From the IMG/VR virus record IMGVR_UViG_3300045131_002907, positions 1 through 64,000 of that record: 64,000 bases of DNA; one strand, 5' to 3'. The notes beneath the pieces were generated by a model. That model was given only the letters and a program-made list of their open reading frames with translations, had not been told where the DNA came from and did no database searches. Position 1 is the first letter of the stretch. Each line of letters opens with the position of its first letter. A program made the translations under genes and the position numbers. The stretch is from a virus. This document shows, in pieces, positions 1 through 10,836 of this stretch.

Positions 1-1883
1 GCCAACCCAGTGGTTCAAGCCAACCCAGTGGTTCAAGCCAACCCAGTGGTTCAAGCCAACCCAGTGGTTCAAGCCAACCCAGTGGTTCAAGCCAACCCAG
101 TGGTTCAAGCCAACCCAGTGGTTCAAGTCAACCCAGTGGTTCAAGCCAACCCAGTGGTTCAAGTCAACCCAGTGGTTCAAGTCAACCCAGTGGTTCAAGT
201 AACCCCAGTAAGCCCAGTGGTTCAAGCCAACCCAGTGGTTCAAGCCAACCCAGTGGTTCAAGCCAACCCAGTGGTTCAAGTAACCCCAGTAAGCCCAGTG
301 GTTCAAGCCAACCCAGTGGTTCAAGTAACCCCAGTAAGCCCAGTGGTTCAAGCCAACCCAGTGGTTCAAGTCAACCCAGTGGTTCAAGTAACCCCAGTAA
401 GCCCAGTGGTTCAAGCAACCCCAGTAAGCCCAGTGGTTCAAGTAACCCCAGTAAGCCCAGTGGTTCAAGTAACCCCAGTAAGCCCAGTGGTTCAAGTAAC
501 CCCAGTAAGCCCAGTGGTTCAAGTAACCCCAGTAAGCCCAGTGGTTCAAGTAACCCCAGTGGTTCAAGCCAACCCAGTGGTTCAAGTAACCCCAGTAAGC
601 CCAGTGGTTCAAGTGGCTCAAGCGATCCATACAGCAATCCGTATAGTCAGCCGTGTGAATGTATTTGTGAACCCATGAAGGAAATTGTGCTGAGTGAGTT
701 CAAGTTTAACTGCGATACCATGGAGTGGGAGCTAGAAAGCAGCACTGTGTTAGCTGGACCGTTTCAAGATGTTCCAGATGGGTGGTATCCGGGAGGCCTG
801 CTTCATGTGTTGAATAAGTTTACATTTACGAGCACTGATACTCGTATTAGATGTGTTGGCAAATGCGTCACTTGTTATCATTTTGGAGGGGAGGGGATAC
901 ATGTTAATAACGTCACCATAGAACCCACAGCCCCGCCTGACGACCCCTGCAAGTTCGTATATGTCAAATCAGTCATAGTGGACCCCTGCACACAATTTGA
1001 TTGCGTGGCGTTAGCCATGCGTGAGGTCGACCCTGCACAGGGAGAACCGCCAAACCCAAATACCAATCCACCTCCGGGGTGGGACCCAGTTAGAAGTGGT
1101 TGTTGTGAGAGTGGCCCCAGTGGCTCCAGTAATCCAAGTCATCCCAGTAATCCAAGCCATCCCAGTGGCTCCAGTAATCCAAGTCATCCCAGTAATCCAA
1201 GCCATCCCAGCGGCTCTAGTAACCCAAGTCATCCCAGTAACCCAAGTCATCCCAGTAACCCAAGTCATCCCAGTAACCCAAGTCATCCCAGTAACCCAAG
1301 TCATCCCAGTAACCCAAGTCATCCCAGTAACCCAAGCAGTGGTTCCAGTGGTTCCAGTGGTTCCAGTGGCTCCAGTGGCTCCAGTGGCTCCAGTGGTTCC
1401 AGTGGTTCCAGTGGCTCCAGTGGCTCCAGTGGCTCCAGTGGCTCCAGTGGCTCCAGTGGTTCCAGTGGTTCCAGTGGTTCCAGTGGTTCCAGCACCCCAT
1501 ATGAAGAATGTGGGTGTGACGTGTGGACCGATCAGTTTGTTGACTTCCACTTCGTCATCACAGATATCCCCGTGATAGAGAGTTGCTCCCTCAACCTGCG
1601 GCTCATCCAGTCAACTGACCCCAGACGATATATCCTTACCACGGGATCATTTGATAGAACATGTGAAGGTCTGGAAGGTGGTGGAACAGTCAATAACGCC
1701 AGCTTGACGTTTGATGACACCAATGATTGCATTGCCACCCTGACCACCATTATCAGAGGGAAGTCGACTACGTGGGGCCTCAAGCGAGACAGCACGGATT
1801 GTGCGTCATTCTACACTACTACCCCCGGATCGGGGTTGCCTGGAAACCCCCTACTGGGTACATCAGTTACCCAACTGCATTAA
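1..1883 (+). CDS. Ser/Gly/Pro/Gln-repeat surface fibre protein, 5' partial
   Basis: The first full codon is at base 3, and the frame is open without a stop to 1883, so 627 residues are visible and the start lies outside the window. The order is a long SGSSQP / SGSSNPSKP repeat block (to about base 630), a cysteine-bearing unique domain, an SNPSHPS block (about 1117-1338), an SGS block (to about 1490), and a cysteine-bearing C-terminal domain. An ATG at 675 is internal and should not be taken as the start. Such repeats are flexible linkers in extracellular or fibre proteins. With collagen-like fibres downstream, a virion fibre or appendage is the likely role. No catalytic motif is seen. Confidence 0.8.
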   Translation, partial: QPSGSSQPSGSSQPSGSSQPSGSSQPSGSSQPSGSSQPSGSSQPSGSSQPSGSSQPSGSSQPSGSSNPSKPSGSSQPSGSSQPSGSSQPSGSSNPSKPSGSSQPSGSSNPSKPSGSSQPSGSSQPSGSSNPSKPSGSSNPSKPSGSSNPSKPSGSSNPSKPSGSSNPSKPSGSSNPSKPSGSSNPSGSSQPSGSSNPSKPSGSSGSSDPYSNPYSQPCECICEPMKEIVLSEFKFNCDTMEWELESSTVLAGPFQDVPDGWYPGGLLHVLNKFTFTSTDTRIRCVGKCVTCYHFGGEGIHVNNVTIEPTAPPDDPCKFVYVKSVIVDPCTQFDCVALAMREVDPAQGEPPNPNTNPPPGWDPVRSGCCESGPSGSSNPSHPSNPSHPSGSSNPSHPSNPSHPSGSSNPSHPSNPSHPSNPSHPSNPSHPSNPSHPSNPSHPSNPSSGSSGSSGSSGSSGSSGSSGSSGSSGSSGSSGSSGSSGSSGSSGSSGSSGSSTPYEECGCDVWTDQFVDFHFVITDIPVIESCSLNLRLIQSTDPRRYILTTGSFDRTCEGLEGGGTVNNASLTFDDTNDCIATLTTIIRGKSTTWGLKRDSTDCASFYTTTPGSGLPGNPLLGTSVTQLH

Positions 1884-1905
1884 TCTTAGCCAACTGGATG
1901 GGATC

Positions 1906-4900
1906 ATGCCTCTACCCCTAGCAAATAATGCGCTGACGAAATTGATCTCCGTGCTCGACACAGGTGACACCATTGTGCATCTCGGTGACACCACGAAGTT
2001 CCCGGCGCAAGGCGCCGTGGTCATCGCGACGGCGATTCCTGGGGTAGTAGAGATTGCGCGATACAGCTCTAAAACAGATCACACTCTCCTGCTATCTGCG
2101 CGTGGTATCATGGGAACCACAGCAGCCCTTCACCCCGTGGGGGCATACTGCGGTCTCAGCATCTTGGCGGAACACTTCATTGAACTCCAAGTCGGTGAGG
2201 GGGACGAGATCGAGCGTATCCTGATGGGGAATACACTGGGTCCCCAAGACGTCGGGAAGACCTGGTTCGATACCTACTTCAACGAGTTCTTTGAATGGAC
2301 GGGGTCTGAGTGGATGGTTCCACTGCTTGATCGAGTCTCGGGTACTGGGGTTGCTGTTCAGGAGTTCATCGGGGGTGTCACTGAGATCCTGGCAAGCGCG
2401 GACTACAATGGTGGTGACCGCTGGATCAACACGGATACAGGTGAACTCCTGCGTTGCGTGGTATCCCCGCGCACACGAACACTTGCAGACTGGATTCCGA
2501 TTTCAGGAGCCACGGGATCTCAGGGGCCAACCGGTGAACCTGGACCACGTGGAATCCAGGGTGTCGCCCCTGCCAGCGGGATCCAGGGTCCGCAGGGCCC
2601 CGTTGGACCACGTGGGGTCCGTGGTGCCCAGGGTGCCGATGGCATCCCAGGTGTCACGGGTCCACAGGGAATTACTGGCCCCATCGGACCCATGGGACCA
2701 CGGGGAGCCGAGGGTGCACGTGGACCCACTGGCTCCACGAGTACGACACCGGGTCTGCAGGGCATCCCTGGGATAAGTGGTCACACGGGTCCACAGGGCA
2801 CACAAGGCCCCGCGGGTCCCCGAGGTGGTACCACGGCGAGTGCGACATCAGTTGATGGTCCCCGTGCGAATTACGACTCCCAGCCCGTAGGATTCATGTG
2901 GTGGGATATCGCGCTGGATCAGGTCTGGTTCCGGTCAGCTGCAACGCTCAGCTACGAAGGCAAGATTAACGCGAACTTACATAGACAGAACACAGTAGCC
3001 GTGCTCCCCAGTGGTGGTGTTCTCTTCGCAGGAACAAGTACATTTACCGAACCCACATGCGTGACGTGGATAGAGGTTAAGGCGATATCCGCGAATGGTG
3101 ACCACGTCCTTGGTTTGAAGACCAATGGTACCGTGCTTGCCGTTGGCGGTAACTATTATGGTGAGCTCAATGTCGCCGGGTGGTCGGAGGTCATTGCAGT
3201 TTCAGCTTCGTACAACTTATCTGTTGGACTCCGCGCCGACGGCACACTGGTGAGCGCCGGGGATACCTCTCAAGGGCGGCGTGGTCTAAATGGGTGGTTG
3301 TTGGTCAACCAGGTCGCCGCTGGAAACCAGAGCACAGTTGGTATCAAAGATGATGGCACCGTGGCCACCAAGGGGCGCAACGTCAATGGTCAGCTGAACA
3401 CCACGGGGTGGTCAAATATCTCTCAACTCGCCTGCGGTTACGAGTTCACGGTTGGGCTTCACCCCGACGGCACCGCCATTGGTACAGGATACAATGTCAA
3501 CGGTGAATACAATGTTTCGACATGGGAAACCCTTACCCAGATCGCGTGTGGGTACAACCACACGCTGGGGCTCAAGGTAGATCAAACCGTGGTTGCCACG
3601 GGGTTAAATACATCTGGGCAGTGTGATGTCTCATCATGGCTAGGTGTCACCAAAGTTCGTGGTGGTGGTGCACACTCACTGGGGCTCCTCACCGGCGGCA
3701 CAGTGGTTGGTGCCGGCAGTAACGCCAATAACCAGATCGCGGTCTCGGGGTGGAATGGGATCGTGGACATCGCATGCGGGGAGCTCCACAGCCTTGGGGT
3801 TCACACCGATGGTACAGTGGTGGCCACTGGAGACGACACCTACGGGCAGTCCTCGGTAACAGGGTGGTCTGGGATCTCACAGTTCCATGTCGCCTGCGGG
3901 TACGACAACGTCATCGCCACAGATGATTTAGGAAAGTATCACACCTTAGGGGACAACACCTACGGCCAGCTCACAGCGGTGCCAACCTGGGGGCCTGGGG
4001 TGTGGCCAATCGCAAGTGGAACCGGTCACGTCGTCGGAATCATAGCAGGAAGCGCCGTCGCGGCGGGGCTTAATGATTACGGACAATGTAATGTGTCAGG
4101 CTGGTCAAATGTCCAAAAGGTGTACTGCTGCAACTTGTCTACTATCGCCATCTACGGCGCATATGGAGAGGTTGTCGCCGTTGGAAACAATGACTACGGA
4201 CAACTCAACTTATACGATGAATGGTATGGGTACCAGTACCCGTGGATGAACATTGCAGCCATCGCGATGGGGCCCTCCCACACCCTGGCGCTTGATAGCT
4301 ACGGTGGCGTTCGTGGGGTTGGTGACAACTGGGTAGGGCAGCTCAGCTTCAGTTGGTATTATGGTTACATAGCAGTCGCAGCTGGTAGCGGGTTCTCGTT
4401 GGCGCTGGATTCATCCGGGTACGTCAGTTATGCAGGAGACACGTGGTCACCTGTCTATTATACGGTTTCCACGTGGTCAGGAATAATTGCGATCGCAGCT
4501 GGTTATTGGTTCGCTGCTGGGCTTCATGCCGATGGCACTGTATCCGTTTCAGCTACAGACCCCGCAGACCCCCTGTACGCGGCAACTGCATGGACAGGCA
4601 TTGTCGAGATCTACGCGGGCCCCAACCATCTCGTCGGACGACGTGCAGATGGCTCCGTGGTCGGTGTGCTGGGCAACTCTTACTCCGCCGACATCGGGCT
4701 TGGGAAGTTCCTACCCTGGTCCAATGTGGTCTCCGTGGCCTGTGGGCGCAATCACTCCGTGGGGCTCCATGCCGATGGTACCGTGATCGCAACGGGGCAA
4801 AACACAGATGGTCAGATTAATGTGTCGACATGGACTGGGATCATCGCAGTGGTCTGTGGACCCACGCATACCATAGGGTTGAAGCCAGATGGCACCGTCG

Positions 4901-6237
4901 TGGCCACTGGTAACAACGCAGATGGTCAAGTCTCAATTTTCCCGTTCTCGGGGATCACTAAGGTGCGGGCGAAGCAAACCTGTGTTGTCGCTCTGAAGTC
5001 CAATGGAACCCTACTGGCTACAGCGGGGTCTGACCAAAGTTACTATCAGCCAGGTGGAATGCTTGATCTCGGATCCTTTGTAGACGTCGTAGATTTTGAT
5101 CTCGCAGATCACCACTTGGTTGCCGTGTTCTCAGATGGTACTGCGAGATCTACTGGGCTATCCAACCCATACGGGGAGATGAACGTCTCGACCTGGGATA
5201 ACCTCGCCTCTGTAAAGTGTGGCAGATACTGCACAGTTGGTTTGAAGCGGGATGGTACCGTTGTCGCAGTAGGTGACAATAGTCGTGGTATGCTCAATGT
5301 CTCGGGCTGGAATGGGATCGTCGCGATTTCAGTGGGGTACTACGAAGTCATCGGATTAAAGTCAGACGGCACCCTCGTAGGCACCTTTGGAGGTTACTCA
5401 TCCTACTACGGTGAACTCGAGTTTAATGCTGGGTGGCACAACCTGATTGATATCGATGGGGGTTATCAATTCACTGCTGTGCTCCGCGCCGATGGGGTTG
5501 TCTTAGCCAAGGGTAACAACGACGTCGGACAATGTAACGTGGGGGCCTGGGCAGGGGTAACCCAGATTGCATGTGGTGAACAGGTCACACTGGGGAGACT
5601 GTCCACTGGAGCCGCAGTGGCCACTGGGCTTAATACCTCGGGGCAGTGCAATGTCAGCGGGTGGACAAATATCGCTCAGGTAGCCAGTGGGGCCAGTTTC
5701 TCCGTGGGTCGCAAGGCAGATGGCACCGCAGTTGGTGTGGGATCTAACGCCAACGGACAAATCAATGTGGGCTCATGGACCACCCTGATATCAATTGCTG
5801 CAGGTTACGGGGGTTCATTCACAGTGGGTCTCAAGGCAGACAATACTTGCGTGGCCACTGGATTGAACTCATCTGGTCAATGCAATGTCGGGGCCTGGAC
5901 TGGTATCATTGCGGTCGCCGCGGGGTATCAGCATTCCGTGGGGCTGAAAGCAGATGGCACCGTTGTCGCCACGGGGTCCAATGCCCAGGGTCAATGTAAT
6001 GTTGGGGCCTGGACAGGTATCGTTGAAGTCACCTGCAACAGAGTTGCAACATTCGGTCGCAAAGCAGATGGATCCCTGGTATCCACTGGAGCCTCCATTG
6101 CAGCACTTGCTCCGGCTGCAAAACTAGCAGTCGGCAACGATCACTACCTATGTTTGAAAGCGGATAACACTGCACGTGGCACAGGAGGTAACTCGAAATG
6201 GGAATCCACGCTGGTCGAATGGGATCTCATCACATGA
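1906..6237 (+). CDS. Collagen-like and RCC1-repeat fibre protein
   Basis: This is a 1443-residue protein. I chose the ATG at 1906 (MPLPLANN) over an upstream in-frame ATG at 1801, because its N-terminus aligns with that of the fibre gene at 7306 (MALPIQNN). Residues 1 to about 200 form the head domain shared with that gene. About 205-305 is Gly-X-Y collagen-like. From about 355 to the end there are roughly twenty 50-residue RCC1-type repeats, with recurring GLKADGTVVATG, GQCNVSGW and ACG elements, expected to form beta-propellers. The head domain probably attaches to the virion and the propellers probably bind the host surface. That role is inferred. Confidence 0.85.
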   Translation: MPLPLANNALTKLISVLDTGDTIVHLGDTTKFPAQGAVVIATAIPGVVEIARYSSKTDHTLLLSARGIMGTTAALHPVGAYCGLSILAEHFIELQVGEGDEIERILMGNTLGPQDVGKTWFDTYFNEFFEWTGSEWMVPLLDRVSGTGVAVQEFIGGVTEILASADYNGGDRWINTDTGELLRCVVSPRTRTLADWIPISGATGSQGPTGEPGPRGIQGVAPASGIQGPQGPVGPRGVRGAQGADGIPGVTGPQGITGPIGPMGPRGAEGARGPTGSTSTTPGLQGIPGISGHTGPQGTQGPAGPRGGTTASATSVDGPRANYDSQPVGFMWWDIALDQVWFRSAATLSYEGKINANLHRQNTVAVLPSGGVLFAGTSTFTEPTCVTWIEVKAISANGDHVLGLKTNGTVLAVGGNYYGELNVAGWSEVIAVSASYNLSVGLRADGTLVSAGDTSQGRRGLNGWLLVNQVAAGNQSTVGIKDDGTVATKGRNVNGQLNTTGWSNISQLACGYEFTVGLHPDGTAIGTGYNVNGEYNVSTWETLTQIACGYNHTLGLKVDQTVVATGLNTSGQCDVSSWLGVTKVRGGGAHSLGLLTGGTVVGAGSNANNQIAVSGWNGIVDIACGELHSLGVHTDGTVVATGDDTYGQSSVTGWSGISQFHVACGYDNVIATDDLGKYHTLGDNTYGQLTAVPTWGPGVWPIASGTGHVVGIIAGSAVAAGLNDYGQCNVSGWSNVQKVYCCNLSTIAIYGAYGEVVAVGNNDYGQLNLYDEWYGYQYPWMNIAAIAMGPSHTLALDSYGGVRGVGDNWVGQLSFSWYYGYIAVAAGSGFSLALDSSGYVSYAGDTWSPVYYTVSTWSGIIAIAAGYWFAAGLHADGTVSVSATDPADPLYAATAWTGIVEIYAGPNHLVGRRADGSVVGVLGNSYSADIGLGKFLPWSNVVSVACGRNHSVGLHADGTVIATGQNTDGQINVSTWTGIIAVVCGPTHTIGLKPDGTVVATGNNADGQVSIFPFSGITKVRAKQTCVVALKSNGTLLATAGSDQSYYQPGGMLDLGSFVDVVDFDLADHHLVAVFSDGTARSTGLSNPYGEMNVSTWDNLASVKCGRYCTVGLKRDGTVVAVGDNSRGMLNVSGWNGIVAISVGYYEVIGLKSDGTLVGTFGGYSSYYGELEFNAGWHNLIDIDGGYQFTAVLRADGVVLAKGNNDVGQCNVGAWAGVTQIACGEQVTLGRLSTGAAVATGLNTSGQCNVSGWTNIAQVASGASFSVGRKADGTAVGVGSNANGQINVGSWTTLISIAAGYGGSFTVGLKADNTCVATGLNSSGQCNVGAWTGIIAVAAGYQHSVGLKADGTVVATGSNAQGQCNVGAWTGIVEVTCNRVATFGRKADGSLVSTGASIAALAPAAKLAVGNDHYLCLKADNTARGTGGNSKWESTLVEWDLIT

Positions 6238-6270
6238 ACTATGTAATAGCGAAATCAAGGTGGTGTAGTC

Positions 6271-7305
6271 ATGGCTGATCTCTGGTTAGGCCCACTTCCT
6301 GGTAAAGGTGTCATGGGTCCAGCGGGGCCCCAGGGTCCCACGGGTCCACGTGGATCCCGGGGTCCGCAGGGCCCCCAGGGTGCATGGGGTCCACAGGGCA
6401 CCAGGGGAGTCCAGGGCGACAGGGGTCCACGTGGGGTCCCCGGAGATACGGGACCACAAGGTATTACTGGAATCCAGGGGGTCACCGGACTACCCGGGTT
6501 TGATGGCGTCACGGGACCTCGAGGCATACAGGGACCACGGGGTCCCACGGGTCCCCTGCGTCAGGGTCCACAGGGTCCCCCTGGAGACATCGGGGATGCT
6601 GGTAAAGACGGTAATCGTGGGCGCGACGGTCTCCAGGGCCCACCTGGGGACAGGGGACCGCAAGGACGCCAGGGGGCACCAGGTCCCCAGGGCCCACGGG
6701 GGCCAGATGGGGTTCCCGGACCCCAGGGTGACCAGGGCCCACGCGGGCACCAAGGTGACCCCGGCCCCAAGGGAATCAAGGGATCACCGGGGCCACGTGG
6801 GGCCACCGGGATTGGGCCGACGGGGCCCAGGGGTATCACGGGTCCGCAGGGGCCAGAGGGAAAGACCTCAACGGGTCCCCAGGGGCCGCAGGGCCCGCAA
6901 GGCAATAAGGGGCCATTGGGACCTCAGGGGCCCCAGGGGCCTCCAGGTGGACGCGGTCGCCAAGGCTTCCAAGGTGCCGACGGTGGCTTTGGGCCAGTGG
7001 GTCCCCAGGGTGACACAGGGGATACAGGGGAGCGCGGTGAACCCGGAAGAGTGATACCAGGCCCAACGGGTCCAGCGGGGGCCACTGGTCCTTGTGATCT
7101 CACGACGTGGCCAGCGCAACCTCCATGCAACCACGACCACGCCGGGGATGTCCTGTCACCCGTCCGTGTTAAAGCAGTGACCACGTTGACACCAGTTCTC
7201 GATACCACGTTGCTGCGTGCGGGGTCGCTCATAGTTGCCGGCAGGTCTGCTGGGCCTACTGTAGTCGAGACCTGCGGCGACACCAAGACTCTATTGGGGT
7301 ACTGA
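6271..7305 (+). CDS. Collagen-like fibre protein
   Basis: This 344-residue protein starts after an AAGGTGG-type ribosome site. Residues about 10-275 are almost uninterrupted Gly-X-Y triplets rich in GPQGP and GPRG, which should form a trimeric collagen-like stalk. The C-terminal 70 residues are non-collagenous and include a PCNHDHAGD stretch, like the short His/Asp motifs found at fibre tips. It lacks the head domain of its neighbours. The stop at 7303-7305 abuts the ATG of the next collagen gene, so the two are probably co-translated. A fibre or whisker on the virion is likely. Confidence 0.82.
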   Translation: MADLWLGPLPGKGVMGPAGPQGPTGPRGSRGPQGPQGAWGPQGTRGVQGDRGPRGVPGDTGPQGITGIQGVTGLPGFDGVTGPRGIQGPRGPTGPLRQGPQGPPGDIGDAGKDGNRGRDGLQGPPGDRGPQGRQGAPGPQGPRGPDGVPGPQGDQGPRGHQGDPGPKGIKGSPGPRGATGIGPTGPRGITGPQGPEGKTSTGPQGPQGPQGNKGPLGPQGPQGPPGGRGRQGFQGADGGFGPVGPQGDTGDTGERGEPGRVIPGPTGPAGATGPCDLTTWPAQPPCNHDHAGDVLSPVRVKAVTTLTPVLDTTLLRAGSLIVAGRSAGPTVVETCGDTKTLLGY

Positions 7306-10300
7306 ATGGCACTGCCAATTCAAAACAACACGATTACTCGGTTGGCCACTGCGCTCCTCGCCGATGCCGAGGGCCCCGATTCCTATGTTGAAATCATGGA
7401 TGCCACGAGGCTGGATCCCCAAGGCGGAGTTGTGGCCGTGGGTACCGGCCTCGAGGGTACCCCCAGTGAAGTCATCGGGTACTCCTCGATCTCTGGCAGA
7501 TTCCTCATGGGGCTCTCACGTGGCCTCCAGGGTACCCAGGCCGTGCTCCACGCCGCCCAGGAACTCGTTGGACTCGTGATCACCGCGGGGCATGTCGCCG
7601 AGCTCCAGGTCCAATTTGGAACCACGGTTCAGCGCCTCGCGATTTCATTGAGCCGTGGTGACACCGGGTTCCGGTGGTATGACACCGACCTCAATGAACT
7701 CTACATCTGGTTCATCCATTCTTGGGTGATCGCTGCGAAGATCTACCCCAGCCCGTTTTCATCTTCGGCCCCATTCAAGGAATGGAGGTGCCCGCGGAGT
7801 TGGGTTCTCGCCCGTGAGTATTCACAGGGCGACCGCTGGATCGAGGACGCCGGAAATTTCTCTTTATGGTTGTGCACTGCGAATACACGGACGAACACCA
7901 TTGCGGACTGGACTGAGATCGGGGTGGGGGCCACGGGGCCCCAGGGTCCAAGTGGCCCCCAGGGCCCCCAGGGTATAACAGGCCCAGGTCTCCCGGGCCC
8001 ACGTGGTCCAAGTGGACCCCGGGGTCCCAGTGGCATCGCGGGTCCCCAGGGCATCCAGGGGACCCCAGGGCTACAGGGTCCCCCGGGACCCCAGGGTGAC
8101 ACCGGAGTCAGTGGTACCCCGGGGCCAACGGGGTCGATGGGTACAGTGGGTACCCCCGGTATCCAAGGTGTTCAAGGTCCCACTGGGGTAAGCCCGCCTG
8201 GCCCCACCGGAGTCGCGGGCCCCCGTGGATTCGATGGAACCAAAATACTCAATGGTGTCGGCGATCTTTCGGGGAGGCCCCCAGCGGGGAGTGTCCCCAC
8301 GGGTTATACCTATCTCGCCGTTGATGTCGCCGTGGTCTACACGCGTACGGCGAGTTCGACATGGACTTCTCAGTCCTGGGCGCCCCAGGGGCCACAGGGT
8401 CCACAGGGTATCCCGGGGACCACACCTGGTGCCATCGGGGCCACGGGCCCACAAGGATTCAGTGGTATCCAGGGAATCCCTGGTATCACAGGTGTCACCG
8501 GTGCACAGGGCCCCCAGGGGCCGCAGCAACAAGGTGTTCAGGGACCCCAAGGTGACCAGGGTCCCACTGGGGTCGCCGCTCCGGGACCCCAAGGAATCAC
8601 AGGTATAATCGGACCCCCTGGTGCCAGGGGACCCGAAGGTCTTCCTGGTGTACGTGGAATCAAGGGTGACCCCGGTATCGCCGGGCAGCCCGGGGCCCCT
8701 GGACTCGACGGACCCCAGGGTCCACGTGGCCTCCCCGGTATCGATGGTTTACGTGGTGAGCCCGGTCCCGGTGGAGTCGCCGGTGGTCTGGGTCCCAAAG
8801 GTGATGCTGGCCCCCTGGGCCCCCTGGGGCCCACTGGGGTTCAGGGACCCCCTGGAGAACCCGGTGAAACCGGGGATAAGGGGCCTCCGGGTCCCATAGG
8901 CCCCCGAGGCCCCGCGGGTCCCCCTGGACCCGCTGGTGGAAATATCAATGGTCCCATGGGACCCGCGGGTCCCCAGGGCCCCGATGGTGATCCAGGCCCA
9001 ATGGGTGGACCCGGAGGATATGGTAACCGGGGACCCCGCGGACCCCGAGGAGACCCCGGAAACATCTACCCCGGCGGGAAGGGGCCAACAGGAATAACAG
9101 GGCGACAGGGTGACCATGGACGTGACTCAGATACAGGCCCCACTGGCCCCACTGGCCCCCAAGGCCCCGCTTGTACTCCTCCTACGAATACGTGCTCGGA
9201 CTGCGAAACCCATACCCATTCTGCTTCAGATATCACGCCGACTTCATTGACAGTTAATATAGTCATTGAGGCCGAATGCACTGATGCCGGGGAAGTCGTG
9301 ACCTCAACGCTATGCGTGGGGGGTTACGAATACGCACCAGAAGAAGTCGAGCTGTGGTCCGATGGTTCCACAAGCATTGCTAGACTGTTTGTTCGCGGTG
9401 CGCCCTGTGCAGGGGGCCCCCCGGAGCCGTTGACATGCGAGTGTGATAGCACATGTGATCTGACAATCTCAGTTATTCAAATTGATACATGGGTGTGGGC
9501 GTGCACGGAATGGGTTCTGGTTCCTGAGGAGTCGGGGCGCCTGTTTTTTACCGACAACTGTTGGTATGGCGAACGTAGAGTCTGGCCCTATGTGAAGTTT
9601 ACAGGATCACTACCACCATTTCCAGGCGACATTAAAATTTGTGTGGAGTGCTGTGGCCCCGACTTCTTTAAGTGTGGGACCTGCACGGATGCCTGCAGTG
9701 TAGAGGCGATCCCAGGGCAAGACATAAGCTGTATGCAGCGCGGCGAAGTACGTATTAATCCTGGGCCTGGCACAGGTTTTGAATACAATAACTGTTATAC
9801 AACAACAATAACTCGTGTGCGAGATCGAGTAAATGTGCAGACCTTGGTAGATTGTAGTGCCAGACCGGGCCACCCGCAGTTCTATTGCGACAAGATTACG
9901 CCAGAACCCCCCACAGACGTGCCCTGGCGTTTCTGCGGGACCTTAGAAGTCACCATTCTACCTGGTCCAGACATCCCACCGTTCTATGGCACAGCATGGG
10001 TCCAGAACTACGGGCCTGGACGGGTGCAATTTAGAGTTCTTGGGTTACCCCGTCCCGAGGATAGATGCGAGGTTCTAGTGGTGGTGTACCCAGGCAATCA
10101 AGAGGGTATTTGGCCTAAGATTCTTGCGAACGCCTCAATTAATACCACGCTTTTGGTGGGGAGTGACCCAGTAACTATTGAGATCCCCTTTGAAGACTAT
10201 GTAACTAACGAGTGGGATACCATGCGCGGGGGGCCACTATCATGGGGCGCGGATGGTCACGGTGTGGTTTACGCTAGGCTACTCGGTACAGAAGGTTGGG

Positions 10301-10794
10301 ATGTTGTGCAGTTGTGGCGCCCTTTTACCGTAAAGTTGAACCCATCGCGCTGTGCAACTATACGCGGTGCTTTCATACTAGGTAATCAGCCGCCTGGAGG
10401 TGGTACACCGGCAATATATGTAAATATCCTCGACGCCGCAACTGATCAGTTGATACCGGATTTCGAGCTTACCGGGAACGGGCAGCAAAACGTCCATGCT
10501 GTGAAGGTAAGATATAATGGTATCACTTGGATCCCTGATGGGCTAGAACCCTGGTTAAATAAAGGGCCACCACCGACGGCGACTCTACGAGTTCAAGGCG
10601 AGAGAGCAAACTACCTCCATGGTCACGTCGATCCAAAAATTGTAGACGACGAGTTAGTGGAGGTCACCCAGGATCCAGGCCCGCACACTCTACCAGGTAC
10701 TTATGCAGTTCCAGATATCATGCAGTATCGTATGTATCCCAGTGGTTGGCCAGTTTATCCGATATGGGACCCGTGGGATGGTTCAGCGGGTTGA
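7306..10794 (+). CDS. Large collagen-like fibre protein with Cys-rich tip
   Basis: This is a 1162-residue protein. Residues 1 to about 200 are the same head domain as in the gene at 1906 (shared RWYDTDLNE-type and DRWI elements). Collagen triplets fill about 205-305 and 355-625, broken by a short globular insert ([20 protein letters not shown]). A non-collagenous C-terminal half, about 630-1162, has many cysteines ([20 protein letters not shown]) and aromatic residues. This part has lower GC and looser codon use than the collagen part, suggesting a swapped receptor-binding tip. Trimeric fibre is inferred from the collagen repeats. Confidence 0.84.
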   Translation: MALPIQNNTITRLATALLADAEGPDSYVEIMDATRLDPQGGVVAVGTGLEGTPSEVIGYSSISGRFLMGLSRGLQGTQAVLHAAQELVGLVITAGHVAELQVQFGTTVQRLAISLSRGDTGFRWYDTDLNELYIWFIHSWVIAAKIYPSPFSSSAPFKEWRCPRSWVLAREYSQGDRWIEDAGNFSLWLCTANTRTNTIADWTEIGVGATGPQGPSGPQGPQGITGPGLPGPRGPSGPRGPSGIAGPQGIQGTPGLQGPPGPQGDTGVSGTPGPTGSMGTVGTPGIQGVQGPTGVSPPGPTGVAGPRGFDGTKILNGVGDLSGRPPAGSVPTGYTYLAVDVAVVYTRTASSTWTSQSWAPQGPQGPQGIPGTTPGAIGATGPQGFSGIQGIPGITGVTGAQGPQGPQQQGVQGPQGDQGPTGVAAPGPQGITGIIGPPGARGPEGLPGVRGIKGDPGIAGQPGAPGLDGPQGPRGLPGIDGLRGEPGPGGVAGGLGPKGDAGPLGPLGPTGVQGPPGEPGETGDKGPPGPIGPRGPAGPPGPAGGNINGPMGPAGPQGPDGDPGPMGGPGGYGNRGPRGPRGDPGNIYPGGKGPTGITGRQGDHGRDSDTGPTGPTGPQGPACTPPTNTCSDCETHTHSASDITPTSLTVNIVIEAECTDAGEVVTSTLCVGGYEYAPEEVELWSDGSTSIARLFVRGAPCAGGPPEPLTCECDSTCDLTISVIQIDTWVWACTEWVLVPEESGRLFFTDNCWYGERRVWPYVKFTGSLPPFPGDIKICVECCGPDFFKCGTCTDACSVEAIPGQDISCMQRGEVRINPGPGTGFEYNNCYTTTITRVRDRVNVQTLVDCSARPGHPQFYCDKITPEPPTDVPWRFCGTLEVTILPGPDIPPFYGTAWVQNYGPGRVQFRVLGLPRPEDRCEVLVVVYPGNQEGIWPKILANASINTTLLVGSDPVTIEIPFEDYVTNEWDTMRGGPLSWGADGHGVVYARLLGTEGWDVVQLWRPFTVKLNPSRCATIRGAFILGNQPPGGGTPAIYVNILDAATDQLIPDFELTGNGQQNVHAVKVRYNGITWIPDGLEPWLNKGPPPTATLRVQGERANYLHGHVDPKIVDDELVEVTQDPGPHTLPGTYAVPDIMQYRMYPSGWPVYPIWDPWDGSAG

Positions 10795-10836
10795 TTATTA
10801 TGTGGCGCAACCACACTTTTGCTAAAAGGAAATAAA

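Noticed and set aside
1-640. CRISPR array
   Set aside because: The repeats are 18-24 bases with no unique spacers and they encode one protein.
10-678. A VVQANP-repeat protein in the first frame
   Set aside because: It is the out-of-frame reading of the SGSSQP repeats. The correct frame continues into the unique sequence after 675.
1011-1550. Minus-strand collagen-like Gly-Thr repeat protein
   Set aside because: It mirrors the Ser-Gly/Ser-Asn-Pro repeats of the + strand gene and has no ribosome site.
2426-2805. Minus-strand reading frames within the collagen genes
   Set aside because: Shadows of Gly-X-Y codons. The same holds for those at 6255-7286 and 7743-9117.
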